DNA of 26,705 nt. Origin: a virus. The DNA lies in IMG/VR virus record IMGVR_UViG_3300035670_001091, positions 1 through 26,705 of that record; one strand, given 5' to 3'. This document shows positions 21,025-26,705 of the stretch, piece by piece (within the stretch, counting starts at the first letter, position 1; each line of letters begins with the position of its first letter). The position numbers and the translations under genes are program-made. Under the pieces are notes generated by a model. That model was not told where the DNA came from. It worked only from the letters and a program-made list of their open reading frames with translations, and did not search any database.

Positions 21025-23249
21025 TCTTTCTCTAGTTTTTTAACCCAGTTCTGAATTGTTCTCCTGGATACCTCAAGGATCTCAGATGCTGTTGTTCTGT
21101 TAATATTTGGATTTGCTTTATACATGGCCATGAATTGATCATGAGTATTTGATCCAGCTGATCTTGCTATCTGCTTGAGATTGTTTTTCTCTTTTACATC
21201 TCTTTTTACTAACTTACTCATGTTGATAAAATAATCAGATAGCTTTTCAGCTCTCAATAGACTATCAGTTTTTACTATCCCCATCTTGATAGAGTCATCA
21301 AATGCTGACCAAATTGTGTTGATGATCAATGCGAATCTTGGGATGTAGCTCTTTTGTTTAGGCAACATTGATTTCATGTACTCATTCTCATCATCTGAAT
21401 TCTGAATATCAGTAATCTGATCATGGATCCGTATCCATTCAGCTACTGCCTTGCTTTCAAACTTAGATACTGTTGATTCAATCTCACCTTTGTCATTAAA
21501 TTTCAATAGATTGCGCTGTATAGAATCTCTAAAGTTTATGACAAAGGATCTGTACCATTCAATAATATCCTCTTCAATATGCTTGTTATTATAGTGATTT
21601 ACATTTAGCTCAGGATAACTGATGAGAATCCTATCCACAAATCCATTCTCTTTATTGTCACCAGTAGTGAAGTCCTCAAATACTGATGGCTGTATACCGC
21701 CTAGCACTGGAATGAATGGCTTGTCAACAAATGCACTCTTGGATGTTTTACGATTGAGAGATATGCTAGTACCTGACCATGATGATAGCCAAAACTCAAG
21801 ATCAGATCCTTGTCTGTATTTATTCATGTCCTTAAACCATCCAGCTAGTTCATCCTTGAATATTCCTACAGCATTTGGATTCTGCTCATGTAGGTCCACA
21901 AGAGCTTCAAGAGTAATATCACCAACAAGAAACTGCTTGCTAACTGGCTTTGTTATCTCCTCAGCATATTGCTTTTCTTTCTTATCCAGTGCCTCATATT
22001 CTCTCCACTTGGCATATTGCTTCACATATTCTTTCTGCTCTCTGACATTTACCTCTCTAAGTGGGAATATCATCTGATTGATAGATGGCGTTTTTCCTAT
22101 ACCTGGTTTACCAACTATTGCAATCCATACTGTTGCAATCTCTTGCCATCCTGGCTTGACTTCAATCCTAGCAGAATTACCAATGATAACTGATGCCATC
22201 CAAATGAAAGCTGATCCCATGTAATCAATTGACAAACCTAATGTATTGGCTGACTCAATGATGTACTGCTGGATCTCATGAGGAAAGATATCAAGAGGGA
22301 ATTGTATCCTATCAATCTGTACTTCAGGCAGCTCATTCTTAAAGTCTACTTTAGGAATCTTCCTGGTACCATATCCTTGAGAATAGATATCAGATGCTGC
22401 CTTTGTCATATCACCATTGTGATACTTATAGGCATAGATTGCAAATGGTGACAGCAGCTGCTCATTAGGATACAATGTGCCAGTGCTGAATAGATACATG
22501 CATCCACTATCCTTGTAGACATATCCTGAATGTGGTGATGTCGCACCATGTCTTTTGATAATGTAGTTTGTGGATGTATTCCTTACAATTGTAAACTCAT
22601 CACTGATTAGGTCCATTGCTGAATGTCTCGAGTTATAGTCAACCCAAGGTGTGATATCATTCTCTGATGTGGACTTGTATTCACTTTTCTTAGGAGCATC
22701 AATCTTGACATTATCAATGTGATTGAATGTCTTTGATATGGACCAAATGATATCCCTCTCTTGTTCACTGATGTAGTCAATCTCATGATAGCTTTTAGAA
22801 TACAAAAAATTATCATATAGCACCACCATTCCTCCAGTGCCTCTTGATTCAATGATAGCCTCTTTCTGTCCTTTTAATCTAGCTATTTTTGTATTGCCAG
22901 CTGGAAACTTGCATTTGTACAAAATATGATATCCAGCATTCTTTGTCTTGGCAATTACTACCTTATCAGCAAAGTCCTCAATATTATCATTGATAAAAGA
23001 TAGGTATTCTTTCCACCATTCTTTCTGCTCTTGCAGTCCTACAATGACCTTGAGATCAACATCAATGCATTCCACATCATTAACACCAGTGACTAATCCA
23101 TACAATGGTGAATCCAATTGCTCCACCTCATCAGCTGATCTTGCCTTTGTTTGGTTTACCTTCCATAATCCTATTGGACTTTTATCTTGGTCCACTGGTA
23201 TTATTGAATAACCAAGTGAGGCTAATTTTCTTAGATATGATTTAGTCAT
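21021..23249 (-). CDS. PrimPol-DUF3987 primase/helicase
   Basis: The protein has 742 residues. The N-terminal PrimPol domain has a D63-V-D65 metal pair in ECIDVDLKV, H108 in GYHILYK and R136 in IESRGTGGMVVLYDNF. The second half (about 320-690) is a DUF3987-type ATPase with Walker A GKPGIGKT (380-387) and a Walker B-like FKDELAGW (464-471). The C-terminal 35 residues form a helix-turn-helix (RTTASEILEVSRRTIQNWVK). The likely role is primer synthesis and unwinding for phage replication. It follows the repeat-rich candidate origin, and a 25-residue leader ORF overlaps its start by four bases. Confidence 0.85.
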   Translation of the reverse strand: MTKSYLRKLASLGYSIIPVDQDKSPIGLWKVNQTKARSADEVEQLDSPLYGLVTGVNDVECIDVDLKVIVGLQEQKEWWKEYLSFINDNIEDFADKVVIAKTKNAGYHILYKCKFPAGNTKIARLKGQKEAIIESRGTGGMVVLYDNFLYSKSYHEIDYISEQERDIIWSISKTFNHIDNVKIDAPKKSEYKSTSENDITPWVDYNSRHSAMDLISDEFTIVRNTSTNYIIKRHGATSPHSGYVYKDSGCMYLFSTGTLYPNEQLLSPFAIYAYKYHNGDMTKAASDIYSQGYGTRKIPKVDFKNELPEVQIDRIQFPLDIFPHEIQQYIIESANTLGLSIDYMGSAFIWMASVIIGNSARIEVKPGWQEIATVWIAIVGKPGIGKTPSINQMIFPLREVNVREQKEYVKQYAKWREYEALDKKEKQYAEEITKPVSKQFLVGDITLEALVDLHEQNPNAVGIFKDELAGWFKDMNKYRQGSDLEFWLSSWSGTSISLNRKTSKSAFVDKPFIPVLGGIQPSVFEDFTTGDNKENGFVDRILISYPELNVNHYNNKHIEEDIIEWYRSFVINFRDSIQRNLLKFNDKGEIESTVSKFESKAVAEWIRIHDQITDIQNSDDENEYMKSMLPKQKSYIPRFALIINTIWSAFDDSIKMGIVKTDSLLRAEKLSDYFINMSKLVKRDVKEKNNLKQIARSAGSNTHDQFMAMYKANPNINRTTASEILEVSRRTIQNWVKKLEKE

Positions 23250-23323
23250 GATACAAAATACAAAAGCCCCTTCAGTTTTCGTGACGCACCACTACTCACC
23301 GAAAGAGCTTTCAATAATTTCAT
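23246..23323 (-). CDS. Possible leader peptide (25 residues) coupled to the primase gene
   Basis: ATG 23323 starts MKLLKALSVSSGASRKLKGL and ends at TGA 23248-23246, overlapping the primase ATG (ATGA). It is short, basic and has no recognised family. A promoter and inverted repeat lie immediately before it. It may only serve to couple translation to the primase, and may be untranslated. Confidence 0.4.
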   Translation of the reverse strand: MKLLKALSVSSGASRKLKGLLYFVS

Positions 23324-23326
23324 TAT

Positions 23327-23356
23327 ATATCCTGTGCGTAGGATATTGCAAATATA
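23327..23356 (-). promoter_or_regulatory. Promoter with overlapping inverted-repeat operator for the primase gene
   Basis: A TATATTTG box (23349-23356) fits the -7 consensus; the -33 is weak (no clear TTTG at the right distance). The predicted start, about 23342, falls within an inverted repeat: ATATCCT (23327-23333) and AGGATAT (23340-23346), six bases apart. This could be a repressor operator or a small RNA hairpin. Confidence 0.45.
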
Positions 23357-23403
23357 TAAAAAATAAGATAACACCATATAATTTGAATTTATTAATTTCT
23401 TAC

Positions 23404-23589
23404 TGTGCAAGGTGTGCAATGTGCACACCTAATTTCACACCTAATTTCACACCATTTTCTTAGTGTTTATAAGGGATACAGAGCAAAGTGCACACTTTTC
23501 ACACCTTTTTTGTTTTTTCACTTTTTTTCTTTGATAATTTTTTACAAAATATCTAGTGTGCACTGTGCAAGTGTGCAATGTGCACACCT
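23404..23589. repeat. Repeat-rich non-coding region, candidate replication origin
   Basis: A 26-27-base repeat occurs at 23404-23430 and 23564-23589, each starting TGTGCAAG and ending in a palindrome with arms around ATG: AGGTGTGCA/TGCACACCT (23410-23418, 23422-23430) and GTGTGCA/TGCACAC (23571-23577, 23581-23587). TTTCACACC occurs three times (23433, 23445, 23497) and a palindrome AAAGTGCACACTTT at 23485. No DnaA box of the usual form is seen. Position just upstream of the primase and downstream of a DnaA-like gene suggests an origin with iteron-like sites. Confidence 0.55.
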
Positions 23590-23590
23590 C

Positions 23591-23845
23591 TTATTCATAC
23601 AGTTGCACCCATTCTGTGACCTTACCAATGAAGTCATAATCCTCTAGGATCACAAGTCCAGCTGGAGATTTCTCAATGGGGCAATCAAACTCATCTCTTA
23701 GCATGAAGATATCTTTCTCAATGGATGACTGACTATAATTATCGGATAGGATATGATTTATCCTAGTGTGCAGTCTTGTAATTGTGTACGGCCTTTGTTG
23801 AAGGCAATATACAATAGCTGACATTCGTCTCAATTTGTTCCTCAT
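23591..23845 (-). CDS. Small winged-helix protein (WYL N-terminus-like)
   Basis: The protein has 84 residues: RRMSAIVYCLQQRPYTITRL then HTRINHILSDNYSQSSIEKD and IFMLRDEFDCPIEKSPAGLV. This helix-turn-helix plus beta wing pattern (SIEKDI..LRDEF..PI) is the N-terminal DNA-binding part seen in WYL-family regulators, without the WYL domain. It may repress early genes or bind the nearby GTGTGCA repeats. It overlaps the DnaA-like gene by four bases. Confidence 0.6.
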   Translation of the reverse strand: MRNKLRRMSAIVYCLQQRPYTITRLHTRINHILSDNYSQSSIEKDIFMLRDEFDCPIEKSPAGLVILEDYDFIGKVTEWVQLYE

Positions 23846-24261
23846 AGCAATTCTTTTAAGTTCTCCCTGGTGATGTATCCACTTCTATCGAGAAAGTGGC
23901 TAGAATCGTCTGTATTGAGCTTGAGCGTCAATGTAATCATATTGCCTGATACATGGTCAACACACATCCATACTTTCTCCTCTTCTATTTGTAGCAGATA
24001 ATCTTCATGTACTTCCTTGTGCAGCTCATTGATTGTCTTTAGATATTCATAGTCTTTGGCCCTCATCCAAATGTTGTGCTGCTTGAGTCCATGCAATACA
24101 GAACAGTGATCCATTCCAAACATCTTCCCAATTGCATCAAGGCTGTGCCATCTTCTAAGCTCTGACCAAAGATAATATCGTTTATAAACTATCTCTCGCT
24201 TTCTGTTTCTTACTTTCAGACCATGCTTCTCAGCTAGATCCATTATCATTGATGTGTTCAT
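23842..24261 (-). CDS. Stand-alone DnaA domain IV-like protein
   Basis: The protein has 139 residues. RKREIVYKRYYLWSELRRWH (residues 20-39) and SLDAIGKMFGMDHCSVLHGL (40-59) match the DNA-binding domain IV of DnaA, including the IG..FG.DH..V motif that reads DnaA boxes. No AAA+ ATPase is present. The C-terminal 70 residues are acidic with a beta section (MCVDHVSGNMITLTLKLNTD). It could recruit or replace host DnaA at the phage origin, which may be the repeat region 250 bases downstream. A regulator with the same fold is the alternative. Confidence 0.78.
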   Translation of the reverse strand: MNTSMIMDLAEKHGLKVRNRKREIVYKRYYLWSELRRWHSLDAIGKMFGMDHCSVLHGLKQHNIWMRAKDYEYLKTINELHKEVHEDYLLQIEEEKVWMCVDHVSGNMITLTLKLNTDDSSHFLDRSGYITRENLKELL

Positions 24262-24443
24262 AGCTTCTCTATTTCTTGTTTGACATCATGCCAGTATTGT
24301 TCATCATCTACAAAGACTAATAGTCCTGAATTGTATATCTCATCAACTACTTTTAAAGCGCATATTTTCGCTTTATCATCATTTGCAATTACATCTCTAA
24401 TAAATGAGAAATGTAAATGAAATGCTTTCTCTTTTGCTGTCAT
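24258..24443 (-). CDS. Small unknown early protein (61 residues)
   Basis: The protein reads MTAKEKAFHLHFSFIRDVIA and continues NDDKAKICALKVVDEIYNSG, a helical, mixed-charge sequence. No motif is recognised. It is linked to its neighbours by ATGA overlaps on both sides, the main support for real translation in the early operon. Confidence 0.6.
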   Translation of the reverse strand: MTAKEKAFHLHFSFIRDVIANDDKAKICALKVVDEIYNSGLLVFVDDEQYWHDVKQEIEKL

Positions 24444-24874
24444 ATCTCTTCGATTTTATATCCCCATGCAATGTATTGCTGTAATGTATCAAGCTCATTA
24501 ACTGGATGATCATATCCTTCTTGTCTTAGATAGCCTCTAGCATCTTCAAAACAATACCACCATGTGCCACCTTCTGATTCAACGGAGTCAGAAAGCCATA
24601 TTCGGTATTTTTTCAATGGCACCATTCTTATCTCATTAAAACTAACAGTATGTGTGCCACATGATTTCAAATATTTCTCCACATTCTTTGTCAAAACTTC
24701 TCTTGTATGAATCACTCCCTTATGAGGATGTACTATTTCAAAAAGTATTGGGATTCTTTTAGTGGCCCTTTTATGCTCTCTGTACGGCATCATTTTAATT
24801 GATTTCAAATTCATAGGATTGTCCTGATTAATTATGTTTTTGACAGCATCCTCTTGATGTATTGTAATTTTCAT
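24440..24874 (-). CDS. Unknown early protein (144 residues)
   Basis: It begins MKITIHQEDAVKNIINQDNP, has a basic segment (YREHKRATKRIPILFEIVHP) and a C-terminal part with Trp and Tyr residues (SEGGTWWYCFEDARGYLRQE). No family or catalytic motif is recognised. Both ends overlap neighbours by ATGA, so it is part of the early operon. Confidence 0.6.
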   Translation of the reverse strand: MKITIHQEDAVKNIINQDNPMNLKSIKMMPYREHKRATKRIPILFEIVHPHKGVIHTREVLTKNVEKYLKSCGTHTVSFNEIRMVPLKKYRIWLSDSVESEGGTWWYCFEDARGYLRQEGYDHPVNELDTLQQYIAWGYKIEEI

Positions 24875-25023
24875 ATCTCTTGTACTGCTTTAATTAATGG
24901 AGGCCACATGTCAGCCTTCTTGATTGCATCCTCTCTGCTGTTAGCTTGCAGCACTCTATAGGCATCTTGCCATTTAGCTTTGCTGTTCAGCTTGAATTTA
25001 TATGTGATCTTCCAGGTCTTCAT
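24871..25023 (-). CDS. Small unknown early protein (50 residues)
   Basis: The ORF from ATG 25023 reads MKTWKITYKFKLNSKAKWQD and then AYRVLQANSREDAIKKADMW, a basic beta-alpha layout. Its TGA overlaps the next ATG (ATGA), and its start lies 26 bases inside the end of the preceding gene. Too short for a family call, but the coupling supports it. Confidence 0.55.
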   Translation of the reverse strand: MKTWKITYKFKLNSKAKWQDAYRVLQANSREDAIKKADMWPPLIKAVQEI

Positions 25024-25174
25024 TTCTCTTTGCTTTTATCTTGTAAATAATTATCATGATTGCTGTATAGGCTAATGCTACATAAACACCTACCCATTCA
25101 AACCAATGCCATACACCCCACCAAAACAATAATGTTGTGGCTGCCATGACAAATAATACTGCTGCTGTTTTCAT
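24998..25174 (-). CDS. Small membrane protein (58 residues)
   Basis: From ATG 25174 the protein reads MKTAAVLFVMAATTLLFWWG and then WHWFEWVGVYVALAYTAIMI, so two membrane helices, followed by a charged tail (YKIKAKRNEDLEDHI). An upstream in-frame ATG at 25210 lies inside the preceding gene and is less likely. The ATG follows the preceding stop (TAA) after one base. Function unknown. Confidence 0.6.
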   Translation of the reverse strand: MKTAAVLFVMAATTLLFWWGVWHWFEWVGVYVALAYTAIMIIIYKIKAKRNEDLEDHI

Positions 25175-25175
25175 C

Positions 25176-25358
25176 TTACTCTGATTTAAAGTCAAACCAA
25201 TAAAGTCCAAAAAATATTCTCATAAATTGCCTATGAATCCATTTTGGTTTATGACAAATATTAAACTGAACTGTGCCTTTAAGTTTCTTACCTAATCTGT
25301 ACCCACCAACAACTTTTGGCGGGGTAACTGCTTTAAAAAATGATTCTTCTGCTTCCAT
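25176..25358 (-). CDS. Small basic early protein (60 residues)
   Basis: MEAEESFFKAVTPPKVVGGY is followed by a basic section (RLGKKLKGTVQFNICHKPKW) and an aromatic end (RQFMRIFFGLYWFDFKSE). No domain is recognised. It fits end to end between the genes at 24998 and 25360 in the early operon, which is the main support. Confidence 0.5.
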   Translation of the reverse strand: MEAEESFFKAVTPPKVVGGYRLGKKLKGTVQFNICHKPKWIHRQFMRIFFGLYWFDFKSE

Positions 25359-25359
25359 C

Positions 25360-25575
25360 TTACTCTGCTTTAAAGGTTTCGTTGTAGTATTGTTCTGCTG
25401 TCAAATAATTACCATCTTCATCAAAACACACATTGCCATAAGCCTCGATTATCTGTTCTTTCTCCATTTCTTTGGCTTTGTCAATGGTTGGTTGATATAA
25501 TGTCGCATCAGGGAAGAACATATTTAATTGTTCTTGTATTTCCTTTGCCAAACATTCTACTGCTGTCTGTTTCAT
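25360..25575 (-). CDS. Small acidic early protein (71 residues)
   Basis: The protein reads MKQTAVECLAKEIQEQLNMF and ends EQYYNETFKAE, with a repeated helical charged pattern (IDKAKEMEKEQIIEAYGN). Short proteins with this MKQTAVE opening and EQYYNET ending are frequent in Bacteroidota phages, but the function is not known. Its ATG overlaps the stop of the preceding gene. Confidence 0.65.
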   Translation of the reverse strand: MKQTAVECLAKEIQEQLNMFFPDATLYQPTIDKAKEMEKEQIIEAYGNVCFDEDGNYLTAEQYYNETFKAE

Positions 25576-25727
25576 GCTCTTGCTTTTAAAAATTGTTCAT
25601 ATAACCTTACATTGAATGATGCACTTTTCACATCATCTGATTCTTTTGATTTCCACCATTTAATCATTCTGTTGACTGGTGATCTGAATGATACAAACTC
25701 ATTCTCTTTTTGCTGTGCTTTTTTCAT
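25572..25727 (-). CDS. Small basic early protein (51 residues)
   Basis: The ORF from ATG 25727 reads MKKAQQKENEFVSFRSPVNR and MIKWWKSKESDDVKSASFNV, a strongly basic helix-rich sequence. Its TGA overlaps the ATG of the 71-residue gene (ATGA), and a five-base spacer separates it from the gene before. Function unknown. Confidence 0.55.
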   Translation of the reverse strand: MKKAQQKENEFVSFRSPVNRMIKWWKSKESDDVKSASFNVRLYEQFLKARA

Positions 25728-25732
25728 GGTAC

Positions 25733-25987
25733 TTAGATTAAAATTAAACATACTCTTGCTATCTCTGTTGATATAACTGCATAGGTCTTTAGCAGCATAT
25801 TGATTTGATCTGATATATTATTGTGCTTGACTAGATACTCTTCATATTCTTTATGTGATATGAATTCTATGCATTGCTTGTAGAATGTCTCCTCACACAT
25901 TTGCTCATCCTGAAGATCTTGAATTTGCTTTCTAAGATCACTTAACAATACAGTGAGCTTGTCAATTTTTAGTATTTTTTCTTTCAT
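25733..25987 (-). CDS. Coiled-coil early protein (84 residues), first gene of the early operon
   Basis: The protein reads MKEKILKIDKLTVLLSDLRK and QIQDLQDEQMCEETFYKQCI with heptad leucines/isoleucines through most of its length, so it is probably a dimeric coiled coil. The hydrophobic end (YAVISTEIARVCLILI) may pack against another chain. It lies about 20 bases after the -7 box of a full promoter. No known family. Confidence 0.6.
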   Translation of the reverse strand: MKEKILKIDKLTVLLSDLRKQIQDLQDEQMCEETFYKQCIEFISHKEYEEYLVKHNNISDQINMLLKTYAVISTEIARVCLILI

Positions 25988-26009
25988 CTTTTTGTGGTAT
26001 TGATATGGT

Positions 26010-26040
26010 CAAAGATAGGTATCTTTTTTATATATGCAAA
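26010..26040 (-). promoter_or_regulatory. Strong Bacteroidota-type promoter of the early operon
   Basis: The minus strand has TTTG (26040-26037), 19 bases, and TATCTTTG (26017-26010), a full match to the Bacteroidota promoter consensus. Transcription should begin near 26003, ahead of the gene at 25987, and it lies just after a terminator that isolates it from the lysis genes. Confidence 0.8.
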
Positions 26041-26080
26041 TAATTATCATAATTTATTCACATTTTTTTTATTGGCCCAC

Positions 26081-26110
26081 AAAAAAAGAGTAGCCATTAC
26101 TGACTACTCT
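26081..26110 (-). terminator. Rho-independent terminator after the endolysin
   Basis: In minus-strand RNA, AGAGUAG pairs with CUACUCU over a ten-base loop and is followed by seven or more U. It lies 27 bases after the endolysin stop and ends the lysis transcript before the early promoter. Confidence 0.88.
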
Positions 26111-26136
26111 CACCTAAATTACCACATTTGATGGCT

Positions 26137-26598
26137 TTACGAAAAAGCTAGGTATACGGTTGAACCGTTTATCTTTTTGGCCTTTAGTATTTGACCTCTG
26201 TTTCCTTTTGCTTTGTAGCTGACATGTACCCAGTCAGGCTGTGAGTCATTACCAAACTCCCATATCATCTGATCAAAGGTAATATTTTCCTTGATATATT
26301 CAAATATCTGTGCATTTGTTATCTTGCCGTATCTGTCAGCATCAAGATCCATTGCTTCAGCCTTGCAATGCTGCGAGCTAGCACTGCCCTTCACCGCACG
26401 ATTCAAGGCACCAGATCTGTAGCCTGAGCTGATATGAATAGGTACAGCAAAGTGCAATCTGATAGGCTCGAATACTTGCTCACATAGGAGCTTTGCAGAT
26501 GCTAGATGCTTTGGATCAGTGATAGTATTATCAATGCCTCTGCGCTTAGCAGTATCTGAATGGCAAAACTCTGCTAGTGTGACGTGATCACTTAGCAT
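26137..26598 (-). CDS. Endolysin, M15-family peptidase
   Basis: The protein has 153 residues. It matches the zinc-dependent M15 D-Ala-D-Ala carboxypeptidase fold: SSGYRSGALNRAVKG (about residues 57-71), SSQHCKAEAMDLD (about 74-86) with zinc ligands H77 and D84, then FDQMIWEFG and PDWVHVSYK with H125 as the third ligand. Cutting peptide bonds of peptidoglycan allows release of progeny. No signal peptide is seen, so export probably depends on a holin. The stop codon of the small hydrophobic gene lies inside its start. Confidence 0.9.
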   Translation of the reverse strand: MLSDHVTLAEFCHSDTAKRRGIDNTITDPKHLASAKLLCEQVFEPIRLHFAVPIHISSGYRSGALNRAVKGSASSQHCKAEAMDLDADRYGKITNAQIFEYIKENITFDQMIWEFGNDSQPDWVHVSYKAKGNRGQILKAKKINGSTVYLAFS

Positions 26599-26705
26599 CT
26601 TCCTTAGTTAGTTGTGATAATGTAGCTGTAACTGTACCAGCTGCCACCATGTATCCAGCTGCTGTGACAAGTGATGCTGGCAATACTACTGGAGCAGCAA
26701 CAATA
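26588..26705 (-). CDS. Small hydrophobic protein, C-terminal part (holin candidate)
   Basis: The gene runs in from the right edge; 38 codons are visible plus the stop at 26590-26588. The sequence (IVAAPVVLPASLVTAAGYMV and AAGTVTATLSQLTKEDAK) is hydrophobic, with Ala/Val/Gly helix-forming residues and a short polar tail, ending over the endolysin start by 11 bases. A membrane protein next to an endolysin is a holin candidate; with only the C-terminal part seen this is a guess. Confidence 0.5.
   Translation of the reverse strand, partial: IVAAPVVLPASLVTAAGYMVAAGTVTATLSQLTKEDAK

Noticed and set aside
21622-22077. Plus-strand ORF of 151 codons over the primase gene
   Set aside because: It is antisense to the ATPase domain, and the Ser/Cys/Leu-rich sequence is typical of a shadow.
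23246-23428. Longer 60-codon version of the primase leader ORF
   Set aside because: It would start within the repeat region, upstream of the promoter box, so only the 25-codon version could be on the transcript.
23404-23589. CRISPR array
   Set aside because: There are only two full-length repeats 160 bases apart with no regular spacers; iteron or operator sites fit better.
1-26705. tRNA or rRNA genes, insertion sequences, integrase and attachment site
   Set aside because: I saw no tRNA-like cloverleaf, transposase motif, integrase or terminal att-type repeat, so a lysogenic life style cannot be shown from this window.

Overview
The window is a stretch of a tailed double-stranded DNA phage (or prophage) of the Bacteroidota. 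Three things point to that host group. Candidate promoters have the -33 TTTG / -7 TAnnTTTG form used by the Bacteroidota vegetative sigma factor. Start codons are preceded by A/T-rich leaders without a clear Shine-Dalgarno sequence. Several structural proteins (capsid, scaffold, large tail-tip protein, gp10-like protein) have the look of Bacteroidota phage families. A tape measure protein and a tail-chaperone-like gene suggest a long non-contractile tail. Both ends of the window cut through genes, and no portal gene was recognised.

Nearly everything is on the minus strand, so the transcription order is right to left. (1) 26705-26081: end of a lysis block, with a small hydrophobic protein and an M15-type endolysin, closed by a rho-independent terminator. 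(2) 26040-23591: an early operon behind a good Bacteroidota promoter. It holds small unknown genes in ATGA-coupled order, a stand-alone DnaA domain IV-like protein and a small winged-helix protein. (3) 23590-23250: a non-coding stretch with repeated GTGTGCA/GTGTGAAA motifs, a candidate replication origin, plus a promoter with an overlapping inverted repeat. (4) 23249-16712: replication and recombination genes: PrimPol-DUF3987 primase/helicase, VRR-NUC nuclease, ERF annealing protein, YqaJ-type exonuclease, SSB-like protein and a sigma-70-like factor. A small island at 18300-18975 carries inverted repeats and two small genes. (5) 16715-14052: a sugar-modification group: SAP-domain protein, glycosyltransferase, SAM methyltransferase and N-acetyl sugar amidotransferase.

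(6) 14052-2401: terminase small and large subunits, then the tail genes: a chaperone-like gene with a probable -1 frameshift, a gp10-like protein, two large tail-tip proteins, small proteins, a fiber with YadA-like repeats, and the tape measure. A promoter followed by a strong terminator lies immediately in front of the large terminase, which suggests that late expression depends on antitermination. (7) 2414-1773: one plus-strand gene, a Stealth-like sugar transferase, fitted exactly between the tail and head genes. (8) 1774-1: head genes: prohead protease, scaffold and the start of the major capsid protein.

Read together, the early operon and replication genes copy and recombine the genome, and the sigma-like factor or an antiterminator probably switches on the late genes. 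The glyco-enzymes probably modify either virion proteins or the host surface. All functions are read from sequence motifs only; no database search was run.
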